Of a stretch of 64,000 bases of DNA, positions 44,098 to 51,636 are shown piece after piece. The DNA comes from Marinobacterium rhizophilum (GTDB taxonomy: Bacteria > Pseudomonadota > Gammaproteobacteria > Pseudomonadales > Balneatricaceae). A program made the translations under genes and the position numbers. Under the pieces are notes generated by a model, which ran no database searches, was not told the origin of the DNA, and saw only the letters and a program-made list of their open reading frames with translations. Within the stretch, counting starts at the first letter, position 1; each line of letters begins with the position of its first letter. The stretch spans positions 496,001 to 560,000 of the forward strand of contig NZ_CP073347.1 in the NCBI RefSeq assembly GCF_024397915.1. The letters run 5' to 3'.

Positions 44098-44877
44098 TCA
44101 TAAGCCATTTATGTTTTTCAGTGCACCTCGCAGACCGTTCTGCCGATGCAGGCTGGCTTGCGGTGCAACCTGGACCTGCAGCTTCATTTTGTTTTTGATC
44201 TGATTGATATTCCCGGTCAGCTGGGTACTTTGCAGCAAGCCGCGTATTTCATTGCCGGAGATGCTCTGGGTCACGCGGCCCTGGTTTGCAATGTCCAGAA
44301 CATAGCCAACATGGTTGTGCTGCACCTGTACTTCGGTTGCAATGCTGCTGTCCCCGGCGGCGGCAAGTGCCTGTTCTCCCGTCTGTATCTGTTCGAAACC
44401 CGGCCCGCCGAATTTTTCGAACTCCTGGTCAGACACATCCCAGGTTACATCGTTGAGGACCGAGTTGCCGTCCCCGGCAACCTGGATGTTCTGCAGCAGG
44501 CCGGTGACATTGTTCAGGCTCTCGTTGACGACTGTACCGGTTGAGCCTGTGCCCGCCGGGGCGCCTGCGCCTGGCTCGGTGTTGAGGCGTCTGAGGTAGA
44601 TTGACAGTTGTGGTTGAAAGTTGTGAGGATTCATATCCACATTGAAACCTATCGCCATATTGTGGATATCGCCGTTTGCGGTGATCCATTCGGTGTTCAT
44701 GCGCACGCCAAAAAAAATCACCTTGCTGCCTTCCACGAACTTGCCGCGCATCTGGGCAAGTTCCGAGTCGCTGACCGGTTGCCCCATCAGGCCGTGACTT
44801 CCGGTCAGGGCGATGGCACTGGTGGGTAGAATCACCAGCGAGGCTGACAGCATCAGGAGGTATCTGATCCCTTTCAT
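44098..44877 (-). CDS. fapE: FapE-like amyloid-associated protein
   Basis: A 259-residue secreted protein with a signal peptide (MKGIRYLLMLSASLVILPTSAIA). Just after it comes the motif PVSDSELAQMRGKF (residues 34-47), which resembles a double-glycine leader. The rest has N- and V-rich strand-forming stretches such as NVTGLLQNIQVAGDGNSVLND and GLLQSTQLTGNINQIKN, related to the amyloid repeats. Size and place between the C39 peptidase and FapF match FapE, a minor fibril component in Pseudomonas. GAAGGAGAG precedes the ATG. Confidence 0.8.
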   Translation of the reverse strand: MKGIRYLLMLSASLVILPTSAIALTGSHGLMGQPVSDSELAQMRGKFVEGSKVIFFGVRMNTEWITANGDIHNMAIGFNVDMNPHNFQPQLSIYLRRLNTEPGAGAPAGTGSTGTVVNESLNNVTGLLQNIQVAGDGNSVLNDVTWDVSDQEFEKFGGPGFEQIQTGEQALAAAGDSSIATEVQVQHNHVGYVLDIANQGRVTQSISGNEIRGLLQSTQLTGNINQIKNKMKLQVQVAPQASLHRQNGLRGALKNINGL

Positions 44878-44900
44878 TGCTACTCTCCTTCAGGTTCCTT

Positions 44901-45599
44901 TTAAAACAATTCGGTGTGCCGGAATCCGTAATCCAGCAGCTCCGAATTGGTTAGGGGGGCGCGGATATTGTGCAGTCCGCGAGCCGTGAGCGGTGGTGGC
45001 GGGTTTACCAGTACAGAGTCTCGATCAAAGCGATTGCCGATAACGGCAAAGACAACCCCGTTCCACTGGGATTCGAAGGTTTCCATGGAGATCACCTTGT
45101 TGCCCAGTGCAGGGTCCGCAAGATAAACATCAGCACCATCAACTTTCTTTAATACAACAAAGTGCTTGTAACCCTTCAGGTCCAGTAGCACGATGGTTGG
45201 AATTCGAATGTTCTCAAGGGTGTTTGCTTCCACGCGATAACCGCGGCCTCGATAGCCAACACCTTCCACGTAGTTTTTTATATCAAGCAGCGAAAAGCCC
45301 TGGCGCTGTACGAGTTCTGCATCGCTAACGGCAAAAAGTCCCTGCAGGACCTTGTTTTCATCGACATCGAGTCGATAGGCGTATTTTAGAATCGTGGCCA
45401 AAGCGGCGGCGCCGCAGCTGAAATCGGTATGCTGGCGAATCAGGTTTTGATACTTGCGCCCCTGCATGCTGACAATGGGTACCTGTTCGAAACCCTTGCC
45501 GGGTACCAGGCCGTAGAAAGGGGCTGCCTGCACAGACCCCACCGGCCCCCAGAGCGCAAGGAGCAGTGAGGCGAGCAATAGCGAACCTGAAACCTTCAT
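44901..45599 (-). CDS. fapD: FapD-like C39 peptidase
   Basis: A 232-residue periplasmic cysteine peptidase with a signal peptide (cut near SVQA-APFY, residue 26) and a C39 domain. The catalytic set is Cys62 in DFSCGAAAL, His146 in GYKHFVVL and Asp162 in LADPALG. C39 peptidases cut after double-glycine-type leaders. In fap operons FapD is needed for amyloid secretion and its substrate is uncertain. The C-terminus has PLTNSELLDYGF, similar to the SEL motif of FapE. The start at 45599 has AGGAG 8 bases upstream, immediately after a strong intercistronic hairpin. Confidence 0.9.
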   Translation of the reverse strand: MKVSGSLLLASLLLALWGPVGSVQAAPFYGLVPGKGFEQVPIVSMQGRKYQNLIRQHTDFSCGAAALATILKYAYRLDVDENKVLQGLFAVSDAELVQRQGFSLLDIKNYVEGVGYRGRGYRVEANTLENIRIPTIVLLDLKGYKHFVVLKKVDGADVYLADPALGNKVISMETFESQWNGVVFAVIGNRFDRDSVLVNPPPPLTARGLHNIRAPLTNSELLDYGFRHTELF

Positions 45600-45612
45600 G
45601 TCGTTTACTCCT

Positions 45613-45641
45613 GCGATCGGCCGGGAGGCCCGGCCGATCGC
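45613..45641 (-). other. Strong hairpin between fapC and fapD
   Basis: GCGATCGGCCGG and CCGGCCGATCGC form a perfect 12-bp GC-rich stem around GAGGC, between the fapC stop (45664) and the fapD ribosome site. It lacks a T-run, so it is more likely a 3'-end stabiliser of fapC mRNA or a partial attenuator than a full terminator. Confidence 0.75.
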
Positions 45642-45663
45642 GGTTGCTTCGCTTGCTTCCACG

Positions 45664-46851
45664 TTACGGTTCGACAGGCGGTTCCGGTTCCGTACCCGGT
45701 AACATCATGTCGAGGTGAGATATGGCGAGGCTGTTGTTCTGCAGGTTGTTGGTGCCTGCCGCAACGTTCACGCCGATATTACCCCGTGCATTGCGCAGGC
45801 TGTTGCCATCCATCTTGGCCTTGTTCAGCGGCCTGATATACACATGCTGCCGATGAACCACCTGCCCGGTCAATACGGCGTCGAGGTGCACATTACCCAC
45901 TTCAGTGAACTGCAATTGGCCTCTTTCTCTGAACGCCAGGGCTCCGCCATCGCCGTTGAGATCGCTGGCACCCTGGGCAAATCTGTCGAGATCGAAATGG
46001 CCAGTCTGACTCCCATCTGGATGAACGTCGCCAGTCCAGATATCGGGATAAACATCGCCGATCTGGTCGGAAACGCCGTTGTAGCTGCCACTAGTGCTAC
46101 CACCGCTGTAGGTACCGTCTACAGGCCCCGTCAGCGTCACGTTCGTCCGGGTGATTACGACTTTATCAAGCGGCTTGTTTTCGGTGTAGTTTCTGCGAGT
46201 GCTCTGATCGACAGACACGGTGGCTTCGCTCATCCTGCCGGATGTCGTGGAGGCAGCCAGCGAGTTTTGCTGGATATTGTTGTTGCCTGAGGCCACGTTG
46301 ACACCGATATTGCCGCGGGCGTTGCGCAGTGCGTTACCACTGATGGTCGCCTTGTTTTTCACGCCCAGGTTCCAGGTCTGGTTGTCCTTGGCATCCTGCT
46401 CGACAAAGATCTCGGCATCGCCAGAGCCAAACACGAAGGCGGCATCGGTTGCCGCCAGGGCGGCCGCGTTGCCCTGCACGTTATTGTCACCGGCGGAAAG
46501 GTTGACGCCGATATTGCCGCGGGCGTTGCGCAGGCTGCTATTATCGAGCCCGGCTTCGTTATCCAGCGCAGTGTTGTAGCTATCGTTGTCGTCGCTCTCC
46601 TGCTTGATATCAACGACCGCCATGCCAAGGGAGTCGACCTTAATCGTACCCTCGATGGCTACCTCGCCCTTGTATTCGACGTATTTTTTAACCTTGACGA
46701 CTTTCGACAGGTGGGCACCTTCCTTGAACCTGCGGCCATCCTTTCCGTCTCCCCCGCCACCTTCACCGCCTTCGTTTGCCATTGCCGTTCCGGCCATGCA
46801 GAGACTTGCAATTGCCAGAGCCAGTGGCACCATTTTAAATTGCTTGTTCAT
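45664..46851 (-). CDS. fapC: FapC-like major amyloid subunit with three repeats
   Basis: A 395-residue secreted protein with a signal peptide (MNKQFKMVPLALAIASLCMA, cut after AMA near 25) and a Gly/Glu-rich N-terminus. Three strongly conserved repeats follow: SLRNARGNIGVNLSAGDNN (107-124), ALRNARGNIGVNVASGNNN (174-192) and SLRNARGNIGVNVAAGTNN (351-369), each continuing xxQxNxxA. This R1-L1-R2-L2-R3 layout, with a long second linker (about 145 residues), is that of FapC, the main fibril subunit. Pseudomonas FapC carries a C-terminal CxxC; none is present here. AAGGAG precedes the start, and hairpins bracket the gene. Confidence 0.88.
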   Translation of the reverse strand: MNKQFKMVPLALAIASLCMAGTAMANEGGEGGGGDGKDGRRFKEGAHLSKVVKVKKYVEYKGEVAIEGTIKVDSLGMAVVDIKQESDDNDSYNTALDNEAGLDNSSLRNARGNIGVNLSAGDNNVQGNAAALAATDAAFVFGSGDAEIFVEQDAKDNQTWNLGVKNKATISGNALRNARGNIGVNVASGNNNIQQNSLAASTTSGRMSEATVSVDQSTRRNYTENKPLDKVVITRTNVTLTGPVDGTYSGGSTSGSYNGVSDQIGDVYPDIWTGDVHPDGSQTGHFDLDRFAQGASDLNGDGGALAFRERGQLQFTEVGNVHLDAVLTGQVVHRQHVYIRPLNKAKMDGNSLRNARGNIGVNVAAGTNNLQNNSLAISHLDMMLPGTEPEPPVEP

Positions 46852-46871
46852 GGTCTCTCTCCTTGTTAAAA

Positions 46872-46915
46872 CTGCACAGCTTGTGCAGATGTTGGTTTCT
46901 GCACCTGCTGTGCAG
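46872..46915 (-). other. Double hairpin in the fapC leader
   Basis: Two hairpins lie between fapB and fapC: CTGCACA-GCT-TGTGCAG (46872-46888) and CTGCAC-CTGCT-GTGCAG (46899-46915). The four arms are nearly interchangeable, so alternative pairings are possible. Position in the 5' leader of the major subunit suggests transcript processing, protection or a switch. Confidence 0.7.
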
Positions 46916-46979
46916 AGTTTCAACGTGCTTGCGAGAATTACACCTTTGTTTTTACGACTGCTATTTCCTGCAGCTTTTT

Positions 46980-47585
46980 CTACTGCTCGCTTTTCACACC
47001 CAGGTTAATCCTGAGCTGAAAACTGTTGGCGGTAGCATTGGCGGTTCCTGCCAGTTGATTGACCTGAACCAGGCCGCTGCTGCCCTTGAATGCTTCATCC
47101 TCGATACGAACTTCACGGTGGCCTGCATCATCGGGCGCCAGGCCGGCACTGTAGCCGGTGACACTGGATGAAAGCTGAGTATCCGTGACAGCCTTGCCGT
47201 CGAGGCCAAAACCAATAGCTATTGAATTGATCTGGGCGTTTCCGAGCCCGCTGACCTGGTTAATGGAAAGGGTGCCGCTGCTGTGGGAAAAGGCACTGTC
47301 ACTGATGGCGCTGACCGAGTTGTGGGTTGGATCAGCGCCGCTGATATCCACCTTTTGCCTTAAATCCAGCAGTGCATGGGTACCCAGGCCGGTACTGATC
47401 GCCAGGGCGGCCGCATTGAGCTGAGCGTTGCCGTCGCCGGCGGCCATATTGATGGCCATGCGGCCACTCTGGCCGCGGGCCGCCTTGCCGCTGATGTCGC
47501 TATGGTTATCGAGCACGGGGTCGGCACCGGCCTGCAATGCAATCAGGGCGGCGGTGCCGTATACCAAATTGCGTAGGCGGTTCAT
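46980..47585 (-). CDS. fapB: FapB-like minor amyloid subunit (nucleator)
   Basis: A 201-residue secreted protein with a signal peptide (MNRLRNLVYGTAALIALQAGA) and three divergent amyloid repeats: ARGQSGRMAINMAAGDGNAQ (36-55), HSSGTLSINQVSGLGNAQIN (101-120) and KGSSGLVQVNQLAGTANATA (167-186). The order fapA-fapB-fapC and the shorter length match FapB, which nucleates FapC fibrils in Pseudomonas. Its ATG overlaps the fapA stop by 4 bases. Confidence 0.83.
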   Translation of the reverse strand: MNRLRNLVYGTAALIALQAGADPVLDNHSDISGKAARGQSGRMAINMAAGDGNAQLNAAALAISTGLGTHALLDLRQKVDISGADPTHNSVSAISDSAFSHSSGTLSINQVSGLGNAQINSIAIGFGLDGKAVTDTQLSSSVTGYSAGLAPDDAGHREVRIEDEAFKGSSGLVQVNQLAGTANATANSFQLRINLGVKSEQ

Positions 47586-47890
47586 AAGGTTTTACCCAGT
47601 GATACATGTAGTGTCATGCCGCTGTTATCTTTCGGTTTGGCAGGGCCCTGGTCGCCTTCATCCCAAAGGATGATATTGGCGGACAGGGGGGTCAGGACCG
47701 GTTGTTCGATCCCTTGCCCCTGAATTTTCCCCAGTTCGCCATCCTTGAGCATTTGCACCTGGGGCAGGCCGTGGTCGATCTCCTGTGCCTGTACATCACC
47801 GAAAAATCCGCTGGTAACCAGTAACAGGGCGCAGGCTGATCCCTTGATCAGATGGCTGGTCGCGACTCTGTTAAGTGCTGACTGTTTCAT
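47582..47890 (-). CDS. fapA: FapA-like first gene of the amyloid operon
   Basis: A 102-residue secreted protein with a signal peptide (about 1-35, cut after DVQA). Residues 47-60, MLKDGELGKIQGQG, resemble the L-x3-EL-x2-I-xG leader motif recognised by C39 peptidases. The start at 47890 has CAGGG 7 bases upstream; the longer frame adds residues without a signal. By position it is FapA, proposed in Pseudomonas to be a periplasmic chaperone that governs the FapB/FapC balance. Sequence similarity is too weak to be certain. Confidence 0.65.
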   Translation of the reverse strand: MKQSALNRVATSHLIKGSACALLLVTSGFFGDVQAQEIDHGLPQVQMLKDGELGKIQGQGIEQPVLTPLSANIILWDEGDQGPAKPKDNSGMTLHVSLGKTL

Positions 47891-48290
47891 TTGCTTACCC
47901 TGCTGGTTACTCGCCAAAGGACAAAGCAACGAGCGGGCCACTATTGGCAACTCCCTGATTTGGCGGTGGTTACGCCTTTTCCTGCACAGAAACTGTGTAA
48001 TCGCCGGGTTAAAACTGTTTCATAACTGAAACCCGGCAGGTCTTTTAAGACAGCACCAGTGGTTCAGCTTGTTGAAAGTATTCGGTTTTTCAGGGGGCGT
48101 TACGGTGCTGTAAATAGTTGAGCGATATTTGCGTGCGGCGCCGGCCATAGCCCTGTTGCGCTCTGTATATCGCAATGAAAACAAGTGTTTGGGTGTGGTG
48201 GACTTTTGTGTAAACAAGCTGATTCCCGGATCTGTAACAGTCGGGTTACAGCGCTGATTGTGCAGGGGGAGGAAAGGTGGCGGGTGTTGC
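47891..48290. promoter_or_regulatory. Upstream region of the fap operon
   Basis: A 400-bp gap that must contain the fap promoter. No clear sigma-54 (GG-N10-GC) element could be assigned by eye. Palindromes include CACAG-AAA-CTGTG near 47983 and CTGTAAC-AGTCGG-GTTACAG (48232-48251). The latter is closer to the end of the cyclic-nucleotide-binding gene and may mark its 3' end. Confidence 0.4.
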
Positions 48291-48761
48291 CTACTGGGCT
48301 GCCTGGCTTTGCACGCCAGCCTTGAACAGCAGATCATTCACGTCCCGCAGGCGGCGGCTGAGCTCGCGGCCCAGGTTCATGTAAATCATGGTGAACTGGG
48401 CCGGGTCCTTGCCGTAGAGTTCCTGCAGATCGGTGGCCGAGAGCTCGATGGCGCTGCAGGCTTCGAGTGCCCGGACACTGGCGCTGCGCGGGCAAAAGTC
48501 GATCAGGGCCATTTCGCCGAAGCAGTCGCCCTGGCCCATGGTGCTGATGCAGTACTCCCGGCCCTGCCAGTGGCGCAGTATTTCGACCTTGCCCAGTTCC
48601 AGCACGAAAAGCTCTTCGGCCTTGTCGCCTTCGCGGAAGAAAAACTCGCCGGCCTCGCGACGCTGGGTACGGGTGCGTTGCAACAGGAATTCCAGCACTT
48701 CGTCGGTAATGCCGCCAAAGATGGGCATTTGCTGTAACAGCCTGAGTTGGGTATTGGTCAT
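48291..48761 (-). CDS. Cyclic nucleotide-binding domain protein
   Basis: A 156-residue protein consisting of one cNMP-binding domain (about 15-130) without a DNA-binding tail. The phosphate-binding cassette is recognisable as GQGDCFGEMALIDFCPRSASVRAL, with the GEMAL and RSA residues that contact the cyclic phosphate. The start at 48761 is used because upstream residues belong to the overlapping MBL region in another frame. It lies downstream of the MBL-fold hydrolase on the same strand with a 58-bp gap, so the two are likely co-expressed. Confidence 0.88.
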   Translation of the reverse strand: MTNTQLRLLQQMPIFGGITDEVLEFLLQRTRTQRREAGEFFFREGDKAEELFVLELGKVEILRHWQGREYCISTMGQGDCFGEMALIDFCPRSASVRALEACSAIELSATDLQELYGKDPAQFTMIYMNLGRELSRRLRDVNDLLFKAGVQSQAAQ

Positions 48762-48819
48762 GGCGTTGTTCTCACTGCCGCCCCATGGCGCCTTGTTGCA
48801 GGCCCGCCGCAGGGGCCGG

Positions 48820-49644
48820 TCACAGCTGCAGTACCATGCCTTCGCGGGCCACAACCGAGCCGGGCCTGCGCCGGTGCAGCTCGGCGTCGAGCTGCTGCAG
48901 CTCGCTGTCGCTGCGCTCCGGGGCATGGTGGAACACCACCAGTCGACGAGCGCCTGCGGCCTCGCAGAGCGCCAGCCCCGCCTCCCAGGTCGAATGTCCC
49001 CAGCCCCGGTGGCTCGGATAGTCGCTGTCGTTGTAGGTGGAGTCGTAGATGACGGTGTCGGCATCGCGGATAAGCTGCAGGATCGCGCTATCCAGGCCCC
49101 GTGCCGGATGCTCGGTATCGGTGACGTAACAGAGTGCCCGGCCATCGTACTCGATGCGGTAGCCGGTAGCGCCGTCGGGATGATTCAGCACACAGGTGCG
49201 CGCGCACACCTCAGGGGAGAGTTCGAGGGTGTCGCCGCTGCTGAAGTCCCGGAAGCTGAAGCGAGCGGTCAGGTGTTTCAAGGGTACCGGGAAGAAGGGC
49301 GGTTGCAGGAACTGGTGCAGGGCCGCTTCAACCCCGGCGCTGCAATTGCCGGCCCAGACCCGCAGCTTATTGGCGGCATCGTAGGCCGGGGCGAAGAATG
49401 GCAAGCCCAGTATATGGTCGTAGTGCAAATGACTGAGCAGCAGGTCGGCGCTGATACTGCCGGCGCTCTGCAGGTATTGCCCAAAGGGCTGCAAGCCGCT
49501 GCCGGCATCCAGAATCAGTAATTGATCACCCGCCCTTACTTCCACGCAGGAGGTATTGCCGCCGTAGTGCAGGGTTTCCTGCCCGGGGCAGGGTATGGAG
49601 CCGCGTACACCCCAGAATCGGACCTGAAAATCCCCAGCCATCAT
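48820..49644 (-). CDS. MBL-fold metallo-hydrolase
   Basis: A 274-residue metallo-beta-lactamase-fold enzyme. The metal ligands are His72, His74, Asp76 and His77 in SHLHYDH, with a further histidine in LNHPDGATGYRIEY, an aspartate in YVTDTEH and a final histidine in VVFHHAP. The N-terminus (VRFWGVRGSIPCPG) marks the phosphodiesterase/RNase Z-like group. Pairing with a cyclic nucleotide-binding protein suggests a cyclic nucleotide phosphodiesterase or a ligand-gated hydrolase, by inference. Confidence 0.88.
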   Translation of the reverse strand: MMAGDFQVRFWGVRGSIPCPGQETLHYGGNTSCVEVRAGDQLLILDAGSGLQPFGQYLQSAGSISADLLLSHLHYDHILGLPFFAPAYDAANKLRVWAGNCSAGVEAALHQFLQPPFFPVPLKHLTARFSFRDFSSGDTLELSPEVCARTCVLNHPDGATGYRIEYDGRALCYVTDTEHPARGLDSAILQLIRDADTVIYDSTYNDSDYPSHRGWGHSTWEAGLALCEAAGARRLVVFHHAPERSDSELQQLDAELHRRRPGSVVAREGMVLQL

Positions 49645-49755
49645 CGCCTCGCCGTATTCGCTGCCTGCTATGCAGTGTAGGAGCTGGCGGGCGAAAAGGC
49701 TTGGCTTCGGAGAACAAACCGACGCGCTGCGACCGGGGTTCAGCCGCAGCGTGGC

Positions 49756-50364
49756 TCAGGCGGCATAGGCCCGCAGGAACATCTGTACGCAGTTTTCCAC
49801 GTAGCGCTGGTGTTCGGCGTCACTGAGCAGGCCGCCGGCATTGAGTTCCAGCCGCATGCGCTGTTCACCCTGGACCATTTTGAGAAACTGCACCGCGGCG
49901 AAACGCGGTTCGGGAATCTGCAGCCGGCCGGCGCGGTCGAGGCGATCTAGCAGTTGCGTCATCAGGCCGATAACCCGCTCGGGGCCTGCCTCGAAGAACA
50001 GCCGGGACAGTTCGGGGTAACTTTCAGCCTCGCTGATGCAGATGCGCGACACCTGGATCGATTCCCTGGACAGCAGCAGGCTGGAAAAATTTTCGGCGAT
50101 ATTGAGCAGCTGCGCCGGCGTATCGTCTGCGGGTTCGAACATGGCGGCAGTGAGGTCGTGTGAGGCGCATTTGCAGCCCACGGCATCGACAAAAAGATCT
50201 TCCTTGTTGCCGAAGTGGCTGTAGACCGTCTGCTTCGATACACCGGCCTGGCGGGCGATCTGATCCATGCTGGTAGTGGAAAAACCCTGCTCGGTAAACA
50301 GGTTCACCGCAGCATTGAGAATCAGGATACGCTTTTCTTCACTCTTGGTTCGGGGCTTGTTCAT
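49756..50364 (-). CDS. TetR/AcrR regulator divergent from an RND pump
   Basis: A 202-residue TetR protein with helix-turn-helix TTSMDQIARQAGVSKQTVYSHF (about 30-51) and a C-terminal domain of the AcrR C-terminal-like type with a short cysteine-containing segment (GCKCASH). It is divergent from the RND adaptor gene with 108 bp between; two matched palindromes lie in that gap. Probably it represses both itself and the pump. Confidence 0.92.
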   Translation of the reverse strand: MNKPRTKSEEKRILILNAAVNLFTEQGFSTTSMDQIARQAGVSKQTVYSHFGNKEDLFVDAVGCKCASHDLTAAMFEPADDTPAQLLNIAENFSSLLLSRESIQVSRICISEAESYPELSRLFFEAGPERVIGLMTQLLDRLDRAGRLQIPEPRFAAVQFLKMVQGEQRMRLELNAGGLLSDAEHQRYVENCVQMFLRAYAA

Positions 50365-50382
50365 CGGACACCATAAGTCACA

Positions 50383-50441
50383 CTGGACAGTCTAGTTTGA
50401 TCGGCCTAGACTTGCGTTAATAACTAGACTAGACAGTCCAG
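50383..50441. promoter_or_regulatory. Paired TetR operators of the second RND pump
   Basis: CTGGACAGTCTAG (50383-50395) and CTAGACAGTCCAG (50429-50441) are the same 13-bp palindrome read in opposite directions, with consensus CTRGAC-A-GTCYAG. Extra half-sites CTAGACT (50406-50412 and 50424-50430) lie between them. Centres are 46 bp apart. Confidence 0.8.
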
Positions 50442-50472
50442 TTTTGCAAATTACTCAGCGGGCGAATGTAGC

Positions 50473-51636
50473 ATGAATACCCGGCGGTTTGTTTATTTAA
50501 AGGTGTCAGCCCAGGGCAACCGTCGCGGTCTGCGACGGCTGCTGGGGGCCGGCTTGGTCGTGCTGGCAGCCGGCCTGACGGGCTGCAGCGATTCCGATGC
50601 CGGCGCCGCCCAGGCGGAGCACTATCAGGTCGCCCAGAGCCTGGTGCTGGCGCAGCAGCCGGGTTACGCCCTGACGCGCACCTTTGTCGGCAAGGTTCAG
50701 GCCAGGCAGAGCGCCAGCATCGGTTTTGAGCAAAGTGGCAAGGTGGCCAGTCTGCAGTTTGATGAAGGAGAGCAGGTCGCACAAGGGGCCATCCTGGCAC
50801 GCCAGGATACCGAACTGCTGCAGATCGAGCGGCAGGAACTGCAGGCCCAGTTGCAGCAGACCGAGGCGGATCTGGCACTGGTGCAGGCCAACCTCAAGCG
50901 GTTGAACGCGCTCAACAAGCGTGGCTACACCTCGGAGCAGAGCCTGGATGAGCTGCAGGCGCGGCAAAAGGTGCTGCAGGCGACCCGCGCGCGGGTGCAG
51001 GCGTCACTGATGGCCAATCAGCTGCGTATCGACAAGTCCAGCCTGCGGGCACCCTACAGTGCCAGGATCAGCCGTCGGCTGGTTGACCAGGGCGAAGTGG
51101 TGGGCGCCGGCAGCCCTGCATTCACGCTGCTGCAAGGCGGCCCGGCCGAGGTTCGCGTCGGGGTGCCGGTGGACATGCTGGCGCAACTGCAGGCTCGCCA
51201 GCAACTGAGCGTACGGGTGGGCATGCAGCAGCTGCAGGCGCGTCTGCTAACCAAGGGGTTCGATGTTGATGCCGTTACCCGTACGGTGCCGCTGCGCCTG
51301 GAGCTGCCCGCCGATGTCACGCTGGTCCACGGTCAGCTGGCCTATCTGTCGCTGCAGCAGAACTTCGTACAGCCCGGTTACTGGATTCCCCTGAGCGCGC
51401 TGACCGACGGCCTGCGCGGGCTCTGGAATGTCTACAGCCTGCAGCCACAGGGTGATGCCGGCCTCTATCAGTTGCACAGCCGGAATGTGCAGGTGTTGCA
51501 TGCCACGGCCACCGATGCCTTCGTCACCGGCGCCCTCGGTGATGGCGAGCGGGTCCTGAGTACCGGGCTGCAGCGCCTGGTGCCAGGCCAGGTCGTCAGG
51601 CTGGCGCCGGATCTGTCTGCGCAGGCCAGCCCGTGA
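50473..51636 (+). CDS. RND efflux periplasmic adaptor, lipoprotein
   Basis: A 387-residue membrane fusion protein with a lipoprotein signal (lipobox GLTG-Cys38), barrel-sandwich halves around a coiled coil (about 105-185, QIERQELQAQLQQTEADLALVQANL) and a beta-barrel. It links the RND permease to an outer membrane channel. The next gene starts on a GTG that overlaps this stop by 4 bases. No TolC-type gene follows, so the pump probably borrows a channel from elsewhere. Confidence 0.92.
   Translation: MNTRRFVYLKVSAQGNRRGLRRLLGAGLVVLAAGLTGCSDSDAGAAQAEHYQVAQSLVLAQQPGYALTRTFVGKVQARQSASIGFEQSGKVASLQFDEGEQVAQGAILARQDTELLQIERQELQAQLQQTEADLALVQANLKRLNALNKRGYTSEQSLDELQARQKVLQATRARVQASLMANQLRIDKSSLRAPYSARISRRLVDQGEVVGAGSPAFTLLQGGPAEVRVGVPVDMLAQLQARQQLSVRVGMQQLQARLLTKGFDVDAVTRTVPLRLELPADVTLVHGQLAYLSLQQNFVQPGYWIPLSALTDGLRGLWNVYSLQPQGDAGLYQLHSRNVQVLHATATDAFVTGALGDGERVLSTGLQRLVPGQVVRLAPDLSAQASP

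Noticed and set aside
45613..45641. Intrinsic terminator ending the operon after fapC
   Set aside because: The stem is strong but no T-run follows, and fapD starts 14 bases later on the same strand.
47891..48290. Sigma-54 promoter for the fap operon
   Set aside because: No convincing GG-N10-GC element with the usual flanks could be assigned.
50429..50878. 149-codon minus-strand frame
   Set aside because: Antisense to the RND adaptor lipoprotein gene.
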